Numbered from the stretch's first letter, positions 16,409 to 26,425 are shown. The stretch is DNA of 64,000 nt from Anaerolineaceae bacterium (GCA_003524305.1 DQHW01000007.1:89096-153095), one strand, 5' to 3'. The notes: generated by a model from the letters alone, not told the origin. Program-made: numbers and translations.

Positions 16409-19012
16409 TTACTTAACGAATACAGGATAGGTATCCACGAGCACATATGTTTTTGCCATTGAAAACTCTTCACCTTTGTCGAAGGTATAAGTGATGGATT
16501 TGAGCGTCCCATCATCATTTGATTCCACTTTTGTATTGTTTGTGTAATACAACGGCAGCGGGTTGCCGGTTTCATCGGTCAGCATGATGCTGTAAACATG
16601 TTCACTCGCTTTGAGAGAGGAACCAAAGAAACTGGCTGTCACCTTGGTTTCGTCGCTTGTTATTGAAACATCTCCCACCCCTTCGGGTTGAGTGCCATTC
16701 TGCCATTGTGAAATGTTGGTTCCACCGCGCACAAACATCTGACCCGTTTTGAATTCGCTCATCCCAACCAGTTTGAGCCCGATGCCATAGAATTTGATTT
16801 CATCACAATTGGTAACGGCAATTACTGTTGCGTTATCTGCCAATGCGCCTGCCTCATTAATTGAACTGCTGATTCGATAAGAGGCGAAGGGCATATCCCA
16901 TGAACCAATGAATTTGATCTTGAAACCATCATAATTTGAGAACGTCACCAATCCGTTGTCATAGTTTAGCAACAATGGATAGCGCGTGATGGTATTTGGA
17001 TCAATGCTGGTTTTTCCGTCTTCATTCAGACGCCCTTCAATAACCCAAAACACCATCTGTCCGTCGTTGTTTTTGGTGACAGCGCCACCAACATAGTGCA
17101 GTGAGTCAAAACCGATTTGATTGTAAGAAGGCAGCATTGAAGGTGTTGGCACAGACAGACGTGAAAACTCAAGCATACTTTGTTGGTTGTCATTAACCGC
17201 AGTCACAAACGGATTCTTGGCATTCGAGGGTTTGTTGATCTTGAAAGCGAAAGTTTGTTCCAATGAGCCAGCTTTTTTGCCGCCAAAGAATTTCAGCCCA
17301 AATCGGTTGAGATTGGTCTTGTAATCAGCAGTGATGGTTACGGCGATATTTCCGTCTCCATCGGGCGTCCAGGTCTCGGTGGGGATAATGTTAATGAACT
17401 TATTTGTTGCTCCCACTTCGACGCGGAATTGCTCATTGTTCGGAATGATCACATTGATACTATTTCTATCCAGGGCAGCGAGCACATTATCCCCATCTTC
17501 ACGGACCATTAGAGAAAGAGTGATCGGTGCATTCCCGTCAATGGCGCTGTCTGGGGTGAGTTGAAAGGCTCCAAACGAGCTTGTGTAAACCAGGCTGGCG
17601 CCATCTGCAGGCATATTCTCTCCGGCGGTATAACTGCGCTGATCCGCTTTACCGGTAGAAGAAAGCGGATAGTCATAAGGCACAAAGAATACTTCTCCAC
17701 TTTCACCGGCGATGTAGATGCCGTCAAAACCAAGTGCAGGTGAACTGTTGAGGTCGTTTCTCAGGTCTGTAATGAGTTGATAGCTCCAACGCAGCGTGCC
17801 GTCAGGGTTGACGCTGTAAAGCTTGCCTTCACCGTTGCCAAAATAAATATTGTCGTTTCCATCCACAGCCGGCGAAGACCGGATGGGTTCAAGGGTATCG
17901 AATTCCCATATGGCTTTTCCGGTTTCAGGGTTGATGGCATAGAGGGTTCCATCTGTGCTTGGTTGGATGATTGTGCCGTCAGAAAGCTGGGCAGGGCTGG
18001 CATAAATGTGATCTTTTGTGCCGAACTTCCATAGTAATTTGCCAGAGTCTTGCGCAAAAGCGCGCAGGTAGCCGTCGAAGCCCCCTACCAGTACCGCACC
18101 TTTTTCAGAAGTGTTGGTGAGCATGGTGGTGGCTGCAACAATGCCGAAACTTCCGCTCAACCATTCGCGTTGACCTGAGAGATCGTAACCAAATACGTTT
18201 TGGAGGATCTGATTGCAGGAGGCAAAGAAGAGTCGGCCGGTTTCGATGTTAATTGAGGGTAGCGACCATACCATTTCATTTGAGGTGAAGATCGTCTTTT
18301 TATCGCCGGTTTCTCGATCAAGCGAATAAACGAGGTAATTGTCGTTGGGTGCCAACAAGGTTCCGTCCTGAAGCATGCCAATGTTGCCCTCAAACCAATT
18401 GACATTGTAGGTTTTGATGCCAAATTCTTTTTCAACTTCTTCAACCGAATGTGCAGCGGATTTCCAGATGATCTCACCTGTTTCACGGTCCACCTTGTAA
18501 ACGTAGGCATCACCGGAACCAAAATAAACAAATCCCTGGTCGTCGAGCAGAGCTGACGAATCAATGATTTCACCGGTTTTTACCGACCATTTTACGGTTC
18601 CATCTGGATTGAAGCAATAGAAATAGGTATCTGCCGAGCCGACATACACATTGCCATCGCCATCCACTACTGGCGAAGAGAAGATCCCCTTGCCGGTGCG
18701 GTAAACCCACGGTGAAAGATCTTTCGCGGCAGGTTCGACTGGAGTTCGTCCGTTTTGCAGTTCGTTTGCGTGGAATTTTGCCCACGGACTCGAAGGATCA
18801 AGCGGAATGCTATACTCGAATCTGCCATCGGTGGACATTGATGTGGTTGGAGCTGTAGAAAAGTCGTATTTCCCAAATGGCACAAACATGGCGACGTAAA
18901 CGATAGCCGCAACCACCACAAGCGATATAAAGATGACAACTCCAAATTTCCTGTTCTTTTTTTGTCCACTTTTAGACAAAGTTGGCGCTTTTGTGTGTCG
19001 ATTATTTTTCAT
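16409..19012 (-). CDS. Membrane-anchored PQQ-like beta-propeller protein
   Basis: 867 aa. A Lys/Arg-rich N-terminus is followed by one membrane segment (about 25-46), so the rest is likely outside the cytoplasm. Residues 85-450 contain repeated PQQ_2-type blades ('GNVYVGSADTYFYCFNPDG', 'GTLYAINPETGKAIWEFD', 'GKLYSVNPDGTLRWSY'). Residues 460-867 are beta-rich without a recognised domain. Such propellers can bind ligands or assemble protein complexes; no PQQ dehydrogenase catalytic residues are evident. It ends in a hairpin and is preceded by a TetR gene on the same strand. Function unknown. Confidence 0.8.
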   Translation of the reverse strand: MKNNRHTKAPTLSKSGQKKNRKFGVVIFISLVVVAAIVYVAMFVPFGKYDFSTAPTTSMSTDGRFEYSIPLDPSSPWAKFHANELQNGRTPVEPAAKDLSPWVYRTGKGIFSSPVVDGDGNVYVGSADTYFYCFNPDGTVKWSVKTGEIIDSSALLDDQGFVYFGSGDAYVYKVDRETGEIIWKSAAHSVEEVEKEFGIKTYNVNWFEGNIGMLQDGTLLAPNDNYLVYSLDRETGDKKTIFTSNEMVWSLPSINIETGRLFFASCNQILQNVFGYDLSGQREWLSGSFGIVAATTMLTNTSEKGAVLVGGFDGYLRAFAQDSGKLLWKFGTKDHIYASPAQLSDGTIIQPSTDGTLYAINPETGKAIWEFDTLEPIRSSPAVDGNDNIYFGNGEGKLYSVNPDGTLRWSYQLITDLRNDLNSSPALGFDGIYIAGESGEVFFVPYDYPLSSTGKADQRSYTAGENMPADGASLVYTSSFGAFQLTPDSAIDGNAPITLSLMVREDGDNVLAALDRNSINVIIPNNEQFRVEVGATNKFINIIPTETWTPDGDGNIAVTITADYKTNLNRFGLKFFGGKKAGSLEQTFAFKINKPSNAKNPFVTAVNDNQQSMLEFSRLSVPTPSMLPSYNQIGFDSLHYVGGAVTKNNDGQMVFWVIEGRLNEDGKTSIDPNTITRYPLLLNYDNGLVTFSNYDGFKIKFIGSWDMPFASYRISSSINEAGALADNATVIAVTNCDEIKFYGIGLKLVGMSEFKTGQMFVRGGTNISQWQNGTQPEGVGDVSITSDETKVTASFFGSSLKASEHVYSIMLTDETGNPLPLYYTNNTKVESNDDGTLKSITYTFDKGEEFSMAKTYVLVDTYPVFVK

Positions 19013-19067
19013 GAAGTGGGTTATCCTTTTTCACTGTCCGAATATGGAACGTCAAGACCTGAATTTA

Positions 19068-19628
19068 TTATTTACAAATTCCGAAGAGCAGCATGTCAAC
19101 GATTTGTTCCTGTTGTTGCCTGAATGTCAGATTTGTATCAATGTCATTGCCGAGAATGATTTCTTCAATGACAGATGCATAGATTTTGCTAAAAAGGTGG
19201 TTGTCGATTTCTTTGACAGCGCCTTCAGCCTTGGCTTGATCCAATACGGATAGCGTTTTATCCCAACCGAGTCGTAATTTGTCGTCCAGCACCTTAAATG
19301 CGTCTGGATAATTCATTTTTAACTCATGCAAATGAACTTTGCGAATGACAAAATCAGGGGTGGCACATAATAATTTTTTCAATTTTTCAACGGCATTAAG
19401 GCTGCTGTCAGAATGAATAGCGGCTTGTAGATCCGCAACCCCGTTAAAATAAAATTCGATCACCTGAACGATCAAATCTTCTTTTGAGCGCACCAATTCA
19501 TAAAGGGTTTTTTTACTGATGCAAAGGCGAGAGGCAAGTTCATCCATGGTAAATTTGATACCTCTATCCCAATAGAGGTTCATTGCTTCAGTAAAAAGCT
19601 TGGGTTGATTGATCACTATAAACTCCAT
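19068..19628 (-). CDS. TetR family transcriptional regulator
   Basis: 186 aa. The N-terminal helix-turn-helix 'FTMDELASRLCISKKTLYEL' is followed by 'VRSKEDLI', the TetR consensus. The C-terminal domain is poorly conserved and its ligand cannot be guessed. It lies 55 bp upstream of the PQQ-like propeller gene on the same strand, so the two may be co-transcribed. An 8-bp inverted repeat overlaps its start (19627-19654) and is a candidate autoregulatory site. Confidence 0.88.
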   Translation of the reverse strand: MEFIVINQPKLFTEAMNLYWDRGIKFTMDELASRLCISKKTLYELVRSKEDLIVQVIEFYFNGVADLQAAIHSDSSLNAVEKLKKLLCATPDFVIRKVHLHELKMNYPDAFKVLDDKLRLGWDKTLSVLDQAKAEGAVKEIDNHLFSKIYASVIEEIILGNDIDTNLTFRQQQEQIVDMLLFGICK

Positions 19629-19654
19629 AAACTATATTGGTTTATTTAGTTTAT
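19627..19654. promoter_or_regulatory. Inverted repeat at the TetR gene start, candidate operator
   Basis: ATAAACTA (19627-19634) and TAGTTTAT (19647-19654) are exact reverse complements separated by 12 bp. They overlap the start of the TetR gene at 19628. The AT-rich composition makes a chance repeat possible. Confidence 0.45.
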
Positions 19655-19763
19655 TGTAACCATAATAAAATTTTAATTCAAGCGGGTTAATTTAGATTTA
19701 GGCAAAAAATACACCAAGTCTTGTGCAAAACTAAGTGCTTCTATTCGCCGATCAAGCTTTATG

Positions 19764-21206
19764 TTATTTTTTTTGAAGAACGATAACCACCTGGGTAAAT
19801 AGATCATTGATGCCAAAATGATAATCCACCAATGAGAAACCGCATTGAGAACCATATTCCACGGTCTGCTGTTTTGATTCGAGTAGAGAGACCTCGTCAG
19901 GGTGAAACCGTACATTTTTCTTGAAAATCTTGTTAAGTAAAAAATGCCAGGCGTTAAGGAAAATGACGCTGGCGCCGAATTTTGGCGGCCAGAAGAGGAT
20001 GACTTTACCCTGCGGTTTGAGAATCCGGTTAAATTCCTGTAATATTTTTATTATTGCTTCGGGATAAAAATGTTCCATAACGCCTAGCGAGTAGATGCCA
20101 TCCAAAGATCCTTTCCCGATATCCATGTTTCGGATGTCGCTTTGCAGCATTTTCTCAATTTGCGAATGGTTCGCTCGATAGATTTCAAGTGCATTTATCG
20201 AAATATCAACTGCTGTGACCGGAAATTCATTGGTGATGTCGTAATCCACCTGGCCGCTTCCGCATCCAGCATGGACGAGGGTACTCCCCTTGGCAAAATG
20301 CTTACGAACATATCTATTTAAATAAGGACGAATTAAAAAATGTCTGAAGAATTCGGCAATTCGATCGTATAACCAATTATTCACCGATTGCTGTTTTTTC
20401 CAATAATCGTCCCATGCTTGGTCATCGTGAAGGGTGTCATTCTTAATAATTTCCTTGTCAGTTCTGCCTACAAAGAAAATCCCCGGTTTAAACACATTCA
20501 AGAAAACCAATTGAACCAACATAACCAAACTAAAAAGAGCATCTGACATTTTCATTTTTGAAGTGCCGTATGTGCGTGCAGGCAGATCAATTGCGATTTC
20601 TTTGACTTTGTAATGGTTTTTAAACAATAGAAATAAACTTTCAAAGAAAAACGAATAACCCAGAGATTTTTCACTATGAAAACATTTTTGAGAAATTCTA
20701 TCCAGACGATACAAGCGGAAAGCCCCCGTTGCATCATAGGGCATTCCCAATAGTAATTTTGTTAAAAAATGTCCCATATGAGTCAGGAATTTGCGCCGGA
20801 AATTCCATTCACTGAGACTGTTTTTCTGTAAATAGCGGGAGCCAACGACGACATCAGAAGTCTTGGCATGTTCGATCAGTTTTAAAATGTAGCCCGGGGA
20901 ATGTGAAAAGTCACTATCCATGGTGATCAGCAATTGATACCCATTTTTATATGCCCAATCGATACCGTCAATATGAGCGCTGCCAATTCCGAGTTTTGAC
21001 GGACGGTGAACCACAAACAGGTTTTCCCTGTCTGATGCAATACGATCAAGCACTTCGCCAGTCTTGTCTGGAGAATTGTCATCTACAAAAAGCAAATCGA
21101 AATCCAGGTCCAATTGATCTAGTTGGCTGATCAACTTTTCCACATTTTCCCGTTCATTGTAAGTTGGGATAAAAATCAGACCTTTTAATTCAATCTTCTT
21201 TTCCAA
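19764..21206 (-). CDS. GT2 glycosyltransferase fused to a SAM-dependent methyltransferase
   Basis: About 480 aa from TTG 21206, chosen because AAAAAGGGG lies 6 nt upstream; an upstream TTG at 21224 is possible. Residues 1-230 are a GT-A fold of the dolichol-phosphate-mannose synthase type ('IPTYNERENVEKL', 'DDNSPDKTGEVL', 'MDSDFSHSPGYI'). Residues about 290-460 are a class I methyltransferase with motif I 'LVHAGCGSGQVDYDI'. The protein probably charges polyprenyl phosphate or a glycan and methylates a related intermediate. It overlaps the upstream epimerase gene, so the two are translationally coupled. The C-terminal transmembrane anchor seen in some Dpm1-like proteins is absent. Confidence 0.85.
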   Translation of the reverse strand: MEKKIELKGLIFIPTYNERENVEKLISQLDQLDLDFDLLFVDDNSPDKTGEVLDRIASDRENLFVVHRPSKLGIGSAHIDGIDWAYKNGYQLLITMDSDFSHSPGYILKLIEHAKTSDVVVGSRYLQKNSLSEWNFRRKFLTHMGHFLTKLLLGMPYDATGAFRLYRLDRISQKCFHSEKSLGYSFFFESLFLLFKNHYKVKEIAIDLPARTYGTSKMKMSDALFSLVMLVQLVFLNVFKPGIFFVGRTDKEIIKNDTLHDDQAWDDYWKKQQSVNNWLYDRIAEFFRHFLIRPYLNRYVRKHFAKGSTLVHAGCGSGQVDYDITNEFPVTAVDISINALEIYRANHSQIEKMLQSDIRNMDIGKGSLDGIYSLGVMEHFYPEAIIKILQEFNRILKPQGKVILFWPPKFGASVIFLNAWHFLLNKIFKKNVRFHPDEVSLLESKQQTVEYGSQCGFSLVDYHFGINDLFTQVVIVLQKK

Positions 21207-22143
21207 TATCAGCCCCTTTTTCAACCAGAGTCTTTACCATTTGTTTGAAATCCAGGCTGGGTTTCCAACCGGTTTGTTTTCGCAGTTTGCTTGAATTACC
21301 AATCAGCGGGGAGGTTATCCTTTTCACAATACCTGGGGTTTCCCTGACATGCTTTGTCCAATCCAGACCTGCAGATTGAAATGCAATGGAAACAAAATCT
21401 TTGACGGAATGTTTTTTTCCGGTGGCCACAATAAAATCATCCGGCTTATCTTGGTCCAGGATCAATTTCATTGCCTCTACATAATCGGGAGCATATCCCC
21501 AATCGGCGGAAGCATTTAAATTACCTAGTTCCAATACGAAGTTTTTATCTTTCAATGCACTTTCGACGCCAATAGTGACTTTTTTAGATAAAAAATTCTT
21601 GGCCCTTCTTGGAGATTCGTGATTATATAAAATGCCACAGGCTGCATAGATGCCATGTTCTTTGCGGAATTTTCTGCAAAGATATAACCCGGAGGCTTTG
21701 GTAATTCCATATAATGTTACAGGGTTTATGGAGGTGTTTTCCGTTTGAATTTCTGATTCTGGCTCACCAAAAATCAACGAGGAAGCTGCGTAAAATAACC
21801 TGGTCTTTGGAGAAAATCTTGTAATTGAACTTAATAAATTAAACAAAGAAAATTCATTTACCAAAACGCTTTTTTCGAGGACGTCCAGGGATTCAACATA
21901 ATCATCCTGGGCAGATTGATGAAAGGCTGCCAAATGGTAAATTTCATCAGGTAATAAGTTCTTAATCATTGAATCTACATGTTCTGATCGACAAATATCG
22001 AAGGGTTCGTTTGAAGTAAAGAACCCTGATGGCTGAATTAAACCCTGGTCAATACGCGTGACATTGCAACCTTCTTTTTCCAGGCTGCGCGACAGGTAAA
22101 AGCCGTCTTGTCCATTTGAACCAATAACAACGACGTTTTTCAT
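21190..22143 (-). CDS. NAD(P)-dependent epimerase/dehydratase (GDP-mannose 4,6-dehydratase-like)
   Basis: 317 aa, extended short-chain dehydrogenase fold. The nucleotide-binding loop 'GSNGQDGFYL' has the GQDG form typical of GDP-mannose 4,6-dehydratases. The catalytic set is present: 'AASSLIFG' (Ser), and Tyr and Lys in 'YGITKASG'. Residues 'HESPRR' also match that group. The upstream methyltransferase stop overlaps this start (ATGA). It likely makes a nucleotide-deoxysugar for the surface glycan. It is slightly shorter than typical Gmd (about 340-370 aa), so the substrate is uncertain. Confidence 0.87.
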   Translation of the reverse strand: MKNVVVIGSNGQDGFYLSRSLEKEGCNVTRIDQGLIQPSGFFTSNEPFDICRSEHVDSMIKNLLPDEIYHLAAFHQSAQDDYVESLDVLEKSVLVNEFSLFNLLSSITRFSPKTRLFYAASSLIFGEPESEIQTENTSINPVTLYGITKASGLYLCRKFRKEHGIYAACGILYNHESPRRAKNFLSKKVTIGVESALKDKNFVLELGNLNASADWGYAPDYVEAMKLILDQDKPDDFIVATGKKHSVKDFVSIAFQSAGLDWTKHVRETPGIVKRITSPLIGNSSKLRKQTGWKPSLDFKQMVKTLVEKGADIGKED

Positions 22144-23417
22144 ACCTTCTGACCTGAGGATTTGGAAACCATTTCTATGAAAGGCAGCGGAAACACGAGC
22201 ACGCCTCCCTTTTTCAAGTATTCCTGTTCCCGTTCAATGATGCCTTTTCTAAAGTGCCATGGAAGAACAAAAAAATAATCAGGGTGCATTTCTCTGGCTT
22301 GCTGTTCGGAAATAATGGGAATGTGTGTGCCGGGTGTGTAACAACAAAACTTATCTGTATTCACTTCGGCTATATAGGGCAGTTCATATTTTGTTATGCC
22401 GCAGTATTGCAGAATAACATTGCCTTTGGTTGAGGCGCCGTAACCGATGACTGTTTTTCCATCTTTGCGTGCTTGGGCAAAAAATTTCAGTAATTCTTCT
22501 TTGTGTTGATGAACTCTTTGAGTGAAGGATTGATATGGAGCCGACGTTTGCAATCCCATTTTCATCTCTTTTTCTAATAGAGTTAGAATCTCTGATTCCG
22601 CCTCTGGATATGTGGAAGTCTTCTTGGCCAGGGCAAGACGATAACTGCCTCCGTTGGTGTCATTTAATGAAACATGAATTATTTTTAATCCAACCTTGTC
22701 GGCAATCCACTTAATTTGTTTCATGCCATAATATTCCAAATGTTCATGGCAAATTGTGTCGTAAGCGGTTACTTCAAGCATGGTGGGCATATAACTTTGT
22801 TCAAGCACCCAAATTCCATCATCAGCGAGTACTTCATTGATCTCATTGACAAAGTGGAGGGGATTTTCGAGATCGTAAAACATTGAAATTGAAGTTATTA
22901 CCCTTATTTTTTGGGATCCCAAATGTTTTTTGATTTCTGCAGCTGAGAAGAATTCAGAGATCAATTGAATTCGCGGTTGGTAGAAATTTTTAAACTTGAT
23001 ACCTGTTGGATCAATGCCAATTAACTTCAAACCAGGCAGATCATCATAGAAGGATAAAAATGATCCGTCATTGCTGCCGATGTCTAATACATGATCACCT
23101 GGTTTAAGTTTGATAATTTCTTGAATTTGCATCACAATGCTTTTCAAATGCGCCATCATGGATTGGTTTAATCCAGATCGATAGCCATAATTCAATCCAT
23201 ACATTTCATCACGGTCATAAGAATGCCGCAGTTGCAGCAATCCACAGGCGTTGGGGTTGTGTTCATCATCACAACGCACCAATTCAAGTGGGCCAGATGT
23301 GATTTTCAAATCAATTGAATAAGGAAAAATCCCTGTGAGGGCTTGAGAACCGAGGTTGATAATTGGTTTGAGATCAACTCCTCCACATATTCGACAACTT
23401 TGAATTTCTTTAATCAT
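22140..23417 (-). CDS. C-methyltransferase-like SAM-dependent methyltransferase with zinc-binding N-domain
   Basis: 425 aa. The N-terminal 'CRICGG' starts the Methyltransf_13 zinc-binding domain. Residues 95-200 are the class I SAM fold ('VLDIGSNDGSFL'). The C-terminal Methyltransf_14 domain includes 'GYGASTKGNVILQY'. This three-domain order is that of deoxysugar C-3 methyltransferases of the TylCIII/NovU type, acting on 4-keto sugars as made by dehydratases like the neighbouring protein. It is the first gene of a three-gene minus-strand operon. The ATG follows GTGAGGACTG. Confidence 0.88.
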   Translation of the reverse strand: MIKEIQSCRICGGVDLKPIINLGSQALTGIFPYSIDLKITSGPLELVRCDDEHNPNACGLLQLRHSYDRDEMYGLNYGYRSGLNQSMMAHLKSIVMQIQEIIKLKPGDHVLDIGSNDGSFLSFYDDLPGLKLIGIDPTGIKFKNFYQPRIQLISEFFSAAEIKKHLGSQKIRVITSISMFYDLENPLHFVNEINEVLADDGIWVLEQSYMPTMLEVTAYDTICHEHLEYYGMKQIKWIADKVGLKIIHVSLNDTNGGSYRLALAKKTSTYPEAESEILTLLEKEMKMGLQTSAPYQSFTQRVHQHKEELLKFFAQARKDGKTVIGYGASTKGNVILQYCGITKYELPYIAEVNTDKFCCYTPGTHIPIISEQQAREMHPDYFFVLPWHFRKGIIEREQEYLKKGGVLVFPLPFIEMVSKSSGQKV

Positions 23418-23629
23418 CAGTCCTCACAAATGCCCCCAAAAGAGCAATAAAATGAATTTATTCACGACTAATTATTAATAACAATTTTGCTTAGAAAAAT
23501 AATTACACATAATATTATACAATTGCCTTTGAAGTCTGATGGTATAGAACGAGGATTGTAATATGTTTGTAAGCGGTCTCTTTTGAATATTAAAAACCTA
23601 GATTGAGGGTGTTCCTAAATGACCAGCAC

Positions 23630-23660
23630 AATTCAAAAAGGGAACAGTCCCTTTTGAATT
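23630..23660. promoter_or_regulatory. Stem-loop/inverted repeat upstream of the GT2 gene
   Basis: AATTCAAAA(A)GGGA and TCCCTTTTGAATT form 13 pairs with one bulged A and the loop ACAG. Both flanking genes point away, so a terminator is not needed here. The right arm ends about 20 bp before a TATAAT (23681-23686) that probably serves the GT2 gene, so it may act as an operator or an attenuator. A partial direct copy (CTCTTTTGAATAT) lies near 23578. Confidence 0.5.
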
Positions 23661-23714
23661 CCGAGAACTTGTTTATCACTTATAATTTATCTATTCCTGA
23701 TCAATCGAGAGTGT

Positions 23715-24485
23715 ATGTTCCCAAAAATCTCAATCATCGTTCCAACATTAAATCAAGCCAGGTTTATCGAAGAGACAATTCAAAGTGTGTTGACTCAAAA
23801 ATACCCAAATTTGGAGGTCATTGTTATAGATGGCGGTTCAACAGACAATACAATTGAAATTCTTAAGAAATATACCGGTTCACTGACCTGGATCAGCGAA
23901 CCTGATAAAGGTCAAGTCGACGCCATCAACAAAGGGTTGAAATTGGTTACCGGTGAAGTGGTGGCCTATTTAAATTCTGATGATGTTTATACCCCTAACG
24001 CACTTTTGACGGTTGGTAAGTATTTTTCAGAACATCCAGATACTCAAATAGTTACTGGAAAATGTATCAATATCGATGAGAACGGGGTGGAAACTCGTGC
24101 TTTAATCAAACTATATAAAAACTTTTGGCTTAAATTGCGGATTGATAGGTTTTTGACTGTACTGGATTATGTTTCGCAGCCTTCAACCTTTTGGCGTTCA
24201 GGTCTTATTCAATCCATTGGCTTATTTGATGACCAATTCCGCAACGCTATGGATTATGATTATTGGCTGCGCATTATCCAAAAACATAAACTAGGGTTTA
24301 TTAATAAATATCTCTCTAAATTTCGGATATATCCAACCTCCATTACCAGCTCAAATTCCAGGGCACAATACAATGATCAATATCGGGTTGCGTCCCGTTA
24401 TGCCTCCCCCATGGAATTGTTTTTTCATAAAATTCACGCTGATATATCCTGTTGGATTTACGAAAATATTGCAAATCGGAAGTAG
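23715..24485 (+). CDS. GT2 family glycosyltransferase
   Basis: 256 aa, a compact GT-A fold. 'SIIVPTLNQARFIEETIQSV' is the GT2 N-terminal strand and 'YLNSDDVYTPN' carries the DxD-like metal motif. 'FDDQFRNAMDYDYWLRI' is the acceptor-site block with the ED/D-W pattern of WbbD/WcaA-like enzymes. No membrane segment. It starts behind GAGAGTGT and is followed after 6 bp by the DUF2142 membrane protein, so both are co-transcribed. A cytoplasmic sugar transferase for surface polysaccharide or glycolipid is likely; donor and acceptor unknown. Confidence 0.92.
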   Translation: MFPKISIIVPTLNQARFIEETIQSVLTQKYPNLEVIVIDGGSTDNTIEILKKYTGSLTWISEPDKGQVDAINKGLKLVTGEVVAYLNSDDVYTPNALLTVGKYFSEHPDTQIVTGKCINIDENGVETRALIKLYKNFWLKLRIDRFLTVLDYVSQPSTFWRSGLIQSIGLFDDQFRNAMDYDYWLRIIQKHKLGFINKYLSKFRIYPTSITSSNSRAQYNDQYRVASRYASPMELFFHKIHADISCWIYENIANRK

Positions 24486-24491
24486 ATAGAT

Positions 24492-26345
24492 ATGAAATTT
24501 TCGAAGATAAAAAATAGTTTAAAACGACCAGAATTTATCTTTCCATTAATTATCTTAATAGTTGGGCTTATTCTCGTGGTCATCACACCAATTGGAGCCA
24601 ATTTCGATGAAGAAACTTATATCGCACGGATATATGAGATGGCTTCAGGCTATGTTATGCCAAATTCTTATATCGGAACACAGGAAAACTATCCTTTAGA
24701 GCTATTTTCTAATTCTTATCGCCAGGATGTAAATTATTGGCCAATAGATGGACCCACCTGGTTGGATCAGGTTAAGGACAGGATTGATTGGGAGAATATC
24801 GAAAACGAGCAGTTAATCAAATATAAAACGCGTGCAGTGTACTTTCCAACCTTATTTGTAATCCAGGCAATTATCATGCGTGTCATAGGTTTTTCATTAA
24901 ATACTCCGATTGTATTTATATATTATGTAATTCGGTTTTCATATTTGATTCTCTATATACTCTTAGTTTATTTTGCTTTGCGTTTTATCCCTTTTGGGAA
25001 GTGGGTCCTAGGAGTTATGACTGTTGGCCCTATGGCTTTGATATCTGCGACAGCAGTATCACCAGATCCAATCATTTTTGGAGTCTGTTTTCTTTTTATC
25101 GCTTGGATTTTGTTTTTAATAAAAAACTCACATTCATTAATCTCGAATAAACATCTCATCATTACCTGCGCGTTAATTCTCACAATTGGTATGTTAAAAC
25201 CTAACTACATCTTCTTGTTGTTTTTACTCCTTGCCCTACCCTATCAAGGTTATCTGAAAAAGAAAGATGTTGTAATTTTGCTAGTTGCTTGCGTGTTAAG
25301 TGTGGGAATATCACTGTGGTGGAGTTACATGGCTTCGCAAGTTATCATCAACGAACTTAATGCGGCTAGTGATTCTACATCTCGATTCTGGTCTTTATTT
25401 CAAACTCCACAAGTTTTTATTAAGTCATTAATGCTGACGATTTATAAGAATATCGTTCCTTTTATACGTGAGACTATTGGTGTTTCCGGTTATGGCTATT
25501 GGCATCTTCCAACACTCTTATATGTCTTGTACCCAGCAGTGGTTCTTATTTCCTTTTTTATTGAGGAGAATCATAATTATCTAACTCGCAACCAAAAATT
25601 GATATTCTGGCTTACGGGTTTTATCAATTTCCTGGTTATTTTTGTACTCTTGTTTATAGCGAATACTCCTATAAATTCCTCAACGATCGTTGGAGTTCAA
25701 GGAAGATATTTCATTCCATTCATTCCCCTATTTTTTGTGCCGATAGTGTTTGTGAAACCTGTAAAAATTATCAAAATCCTTTCTATGGTGTTGATTGGAT
25801 TTGTTTTACTTATATCTGTCATTACACTCTTTTTGGATTTTCACGTCATGTGCGGAGAATCTCTAACCTCAAAAAATCCATGCAAATTACCTTACTACAA
25901 GAATTGGGGGCCTGAAACATTTATATCAGCAAATCTCCCACAAGGATCAGCCATCATTCAAAATATTATCGTTGATTGTCAAACCATTTCGAATATCGAA
26001 ATTTGGCCATTACAGAATGATGAAAAAAATGATCAACACGTTATTGTGAATATACGTACCGGTGATGGGGCTTTACTAGGCAGCAGTTCGTTTTCCATAA
26101 CCGAGGTGAGCCTCAATAAATGGTTCAGCATTGACATACCAGATGTGGTTGGGATGAAAGGGACTGCAATTTCCATCGAGATTCTCCCAGCCGAAGGTCA
26201 GGATCTGTCCCAGTTTGTTTTGGGAGTCTTTCCTACAAATGAATACACTAAAGGTGAATTGTTTCTCAAATATGGATCAACAGGAAAATCAACCACTGCC
26301 GATAACGATCTAATCTTTAAATATCAATGCGAAAAACCCTGGTGA
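24492..26345 (+). CDS. DUF2142 family polytopic membrane protein
   Basis: 617 aa with about 10-11 membrane segments. 'GPMALISATAVSPDPIIFG' matches the conserved DUF2142 core ('P-M-x-x-x-x-x-S-x-D'). An early extracytoplasmic loop 'GANFDEETYIARI' has the acidic pair seen in GT-C enzymes. The last 150 residues lie outside the membrane and are beta-rich. DUF2142 proteins sit in surface-polysaccharide clusters and are thought to be GT-C-like transferases, but activity has not been settled to my knowledge. It is coupled to the upstream GT2. Confidence 0.82.
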   Translation: MKFSKIKNSLKRPEFIFPLIILIVGLILVVITPIGANFDEETYIARIYEMASGYVMPNSYIGTQENYPLELFSNSYRQDVNYWPIDGPTWLDQVKDRIDWENIENEQLIKYKTRAVYFPTLFVIQAIIMRVIGFSLNTPIVFIYYVIRFSYLILYILLVYFALRFIPFGKWVLGVMTVGPMALISATAVSPDPIIFGVCFLFIAWILFLIKNSHSLISNKHLIITCALILTIGMLKPNYIFLLFLLLALPYQGYLKKKDVVILLVACVLSVGISLWWSYMASQVIINELNAASDSTSRFWSLFQTPQVFIKSLMLTIYKNIVPFIRETIGVSGYGYWHLPTLLYVLYPAVVLISFFIEENHNYLTRNQKLIFWLTGFINFLVIFVLLFIANTPINSSTIVGVQGRYFIPFIPLFFVPIVFVKPVKIIKILSMVLIGFVLLISVITLFLDFHVMCGESLTSKNPCKLPYYKNWGPETFISANLPQGSAIIQNIIVDCQTISNIEIWPLQNDEKNDQHVIVNIRTGDGALLGSSSFSITEVSLNKWFSIDIPDVVGMKGTAISIEILPAEGQDLSQFVLGVFPTNEYTKGELFLKYGSTGKSTTADNDLIFKYQCEKPW

Positions 26346-26425
26346 GGTTTCTAAGACTATTCGAAAAAAAGATGCTTTTCATTAAGAACTGGCATCAGGG
26401 TTTATGTTGGGTGGCCTTATTTGGG

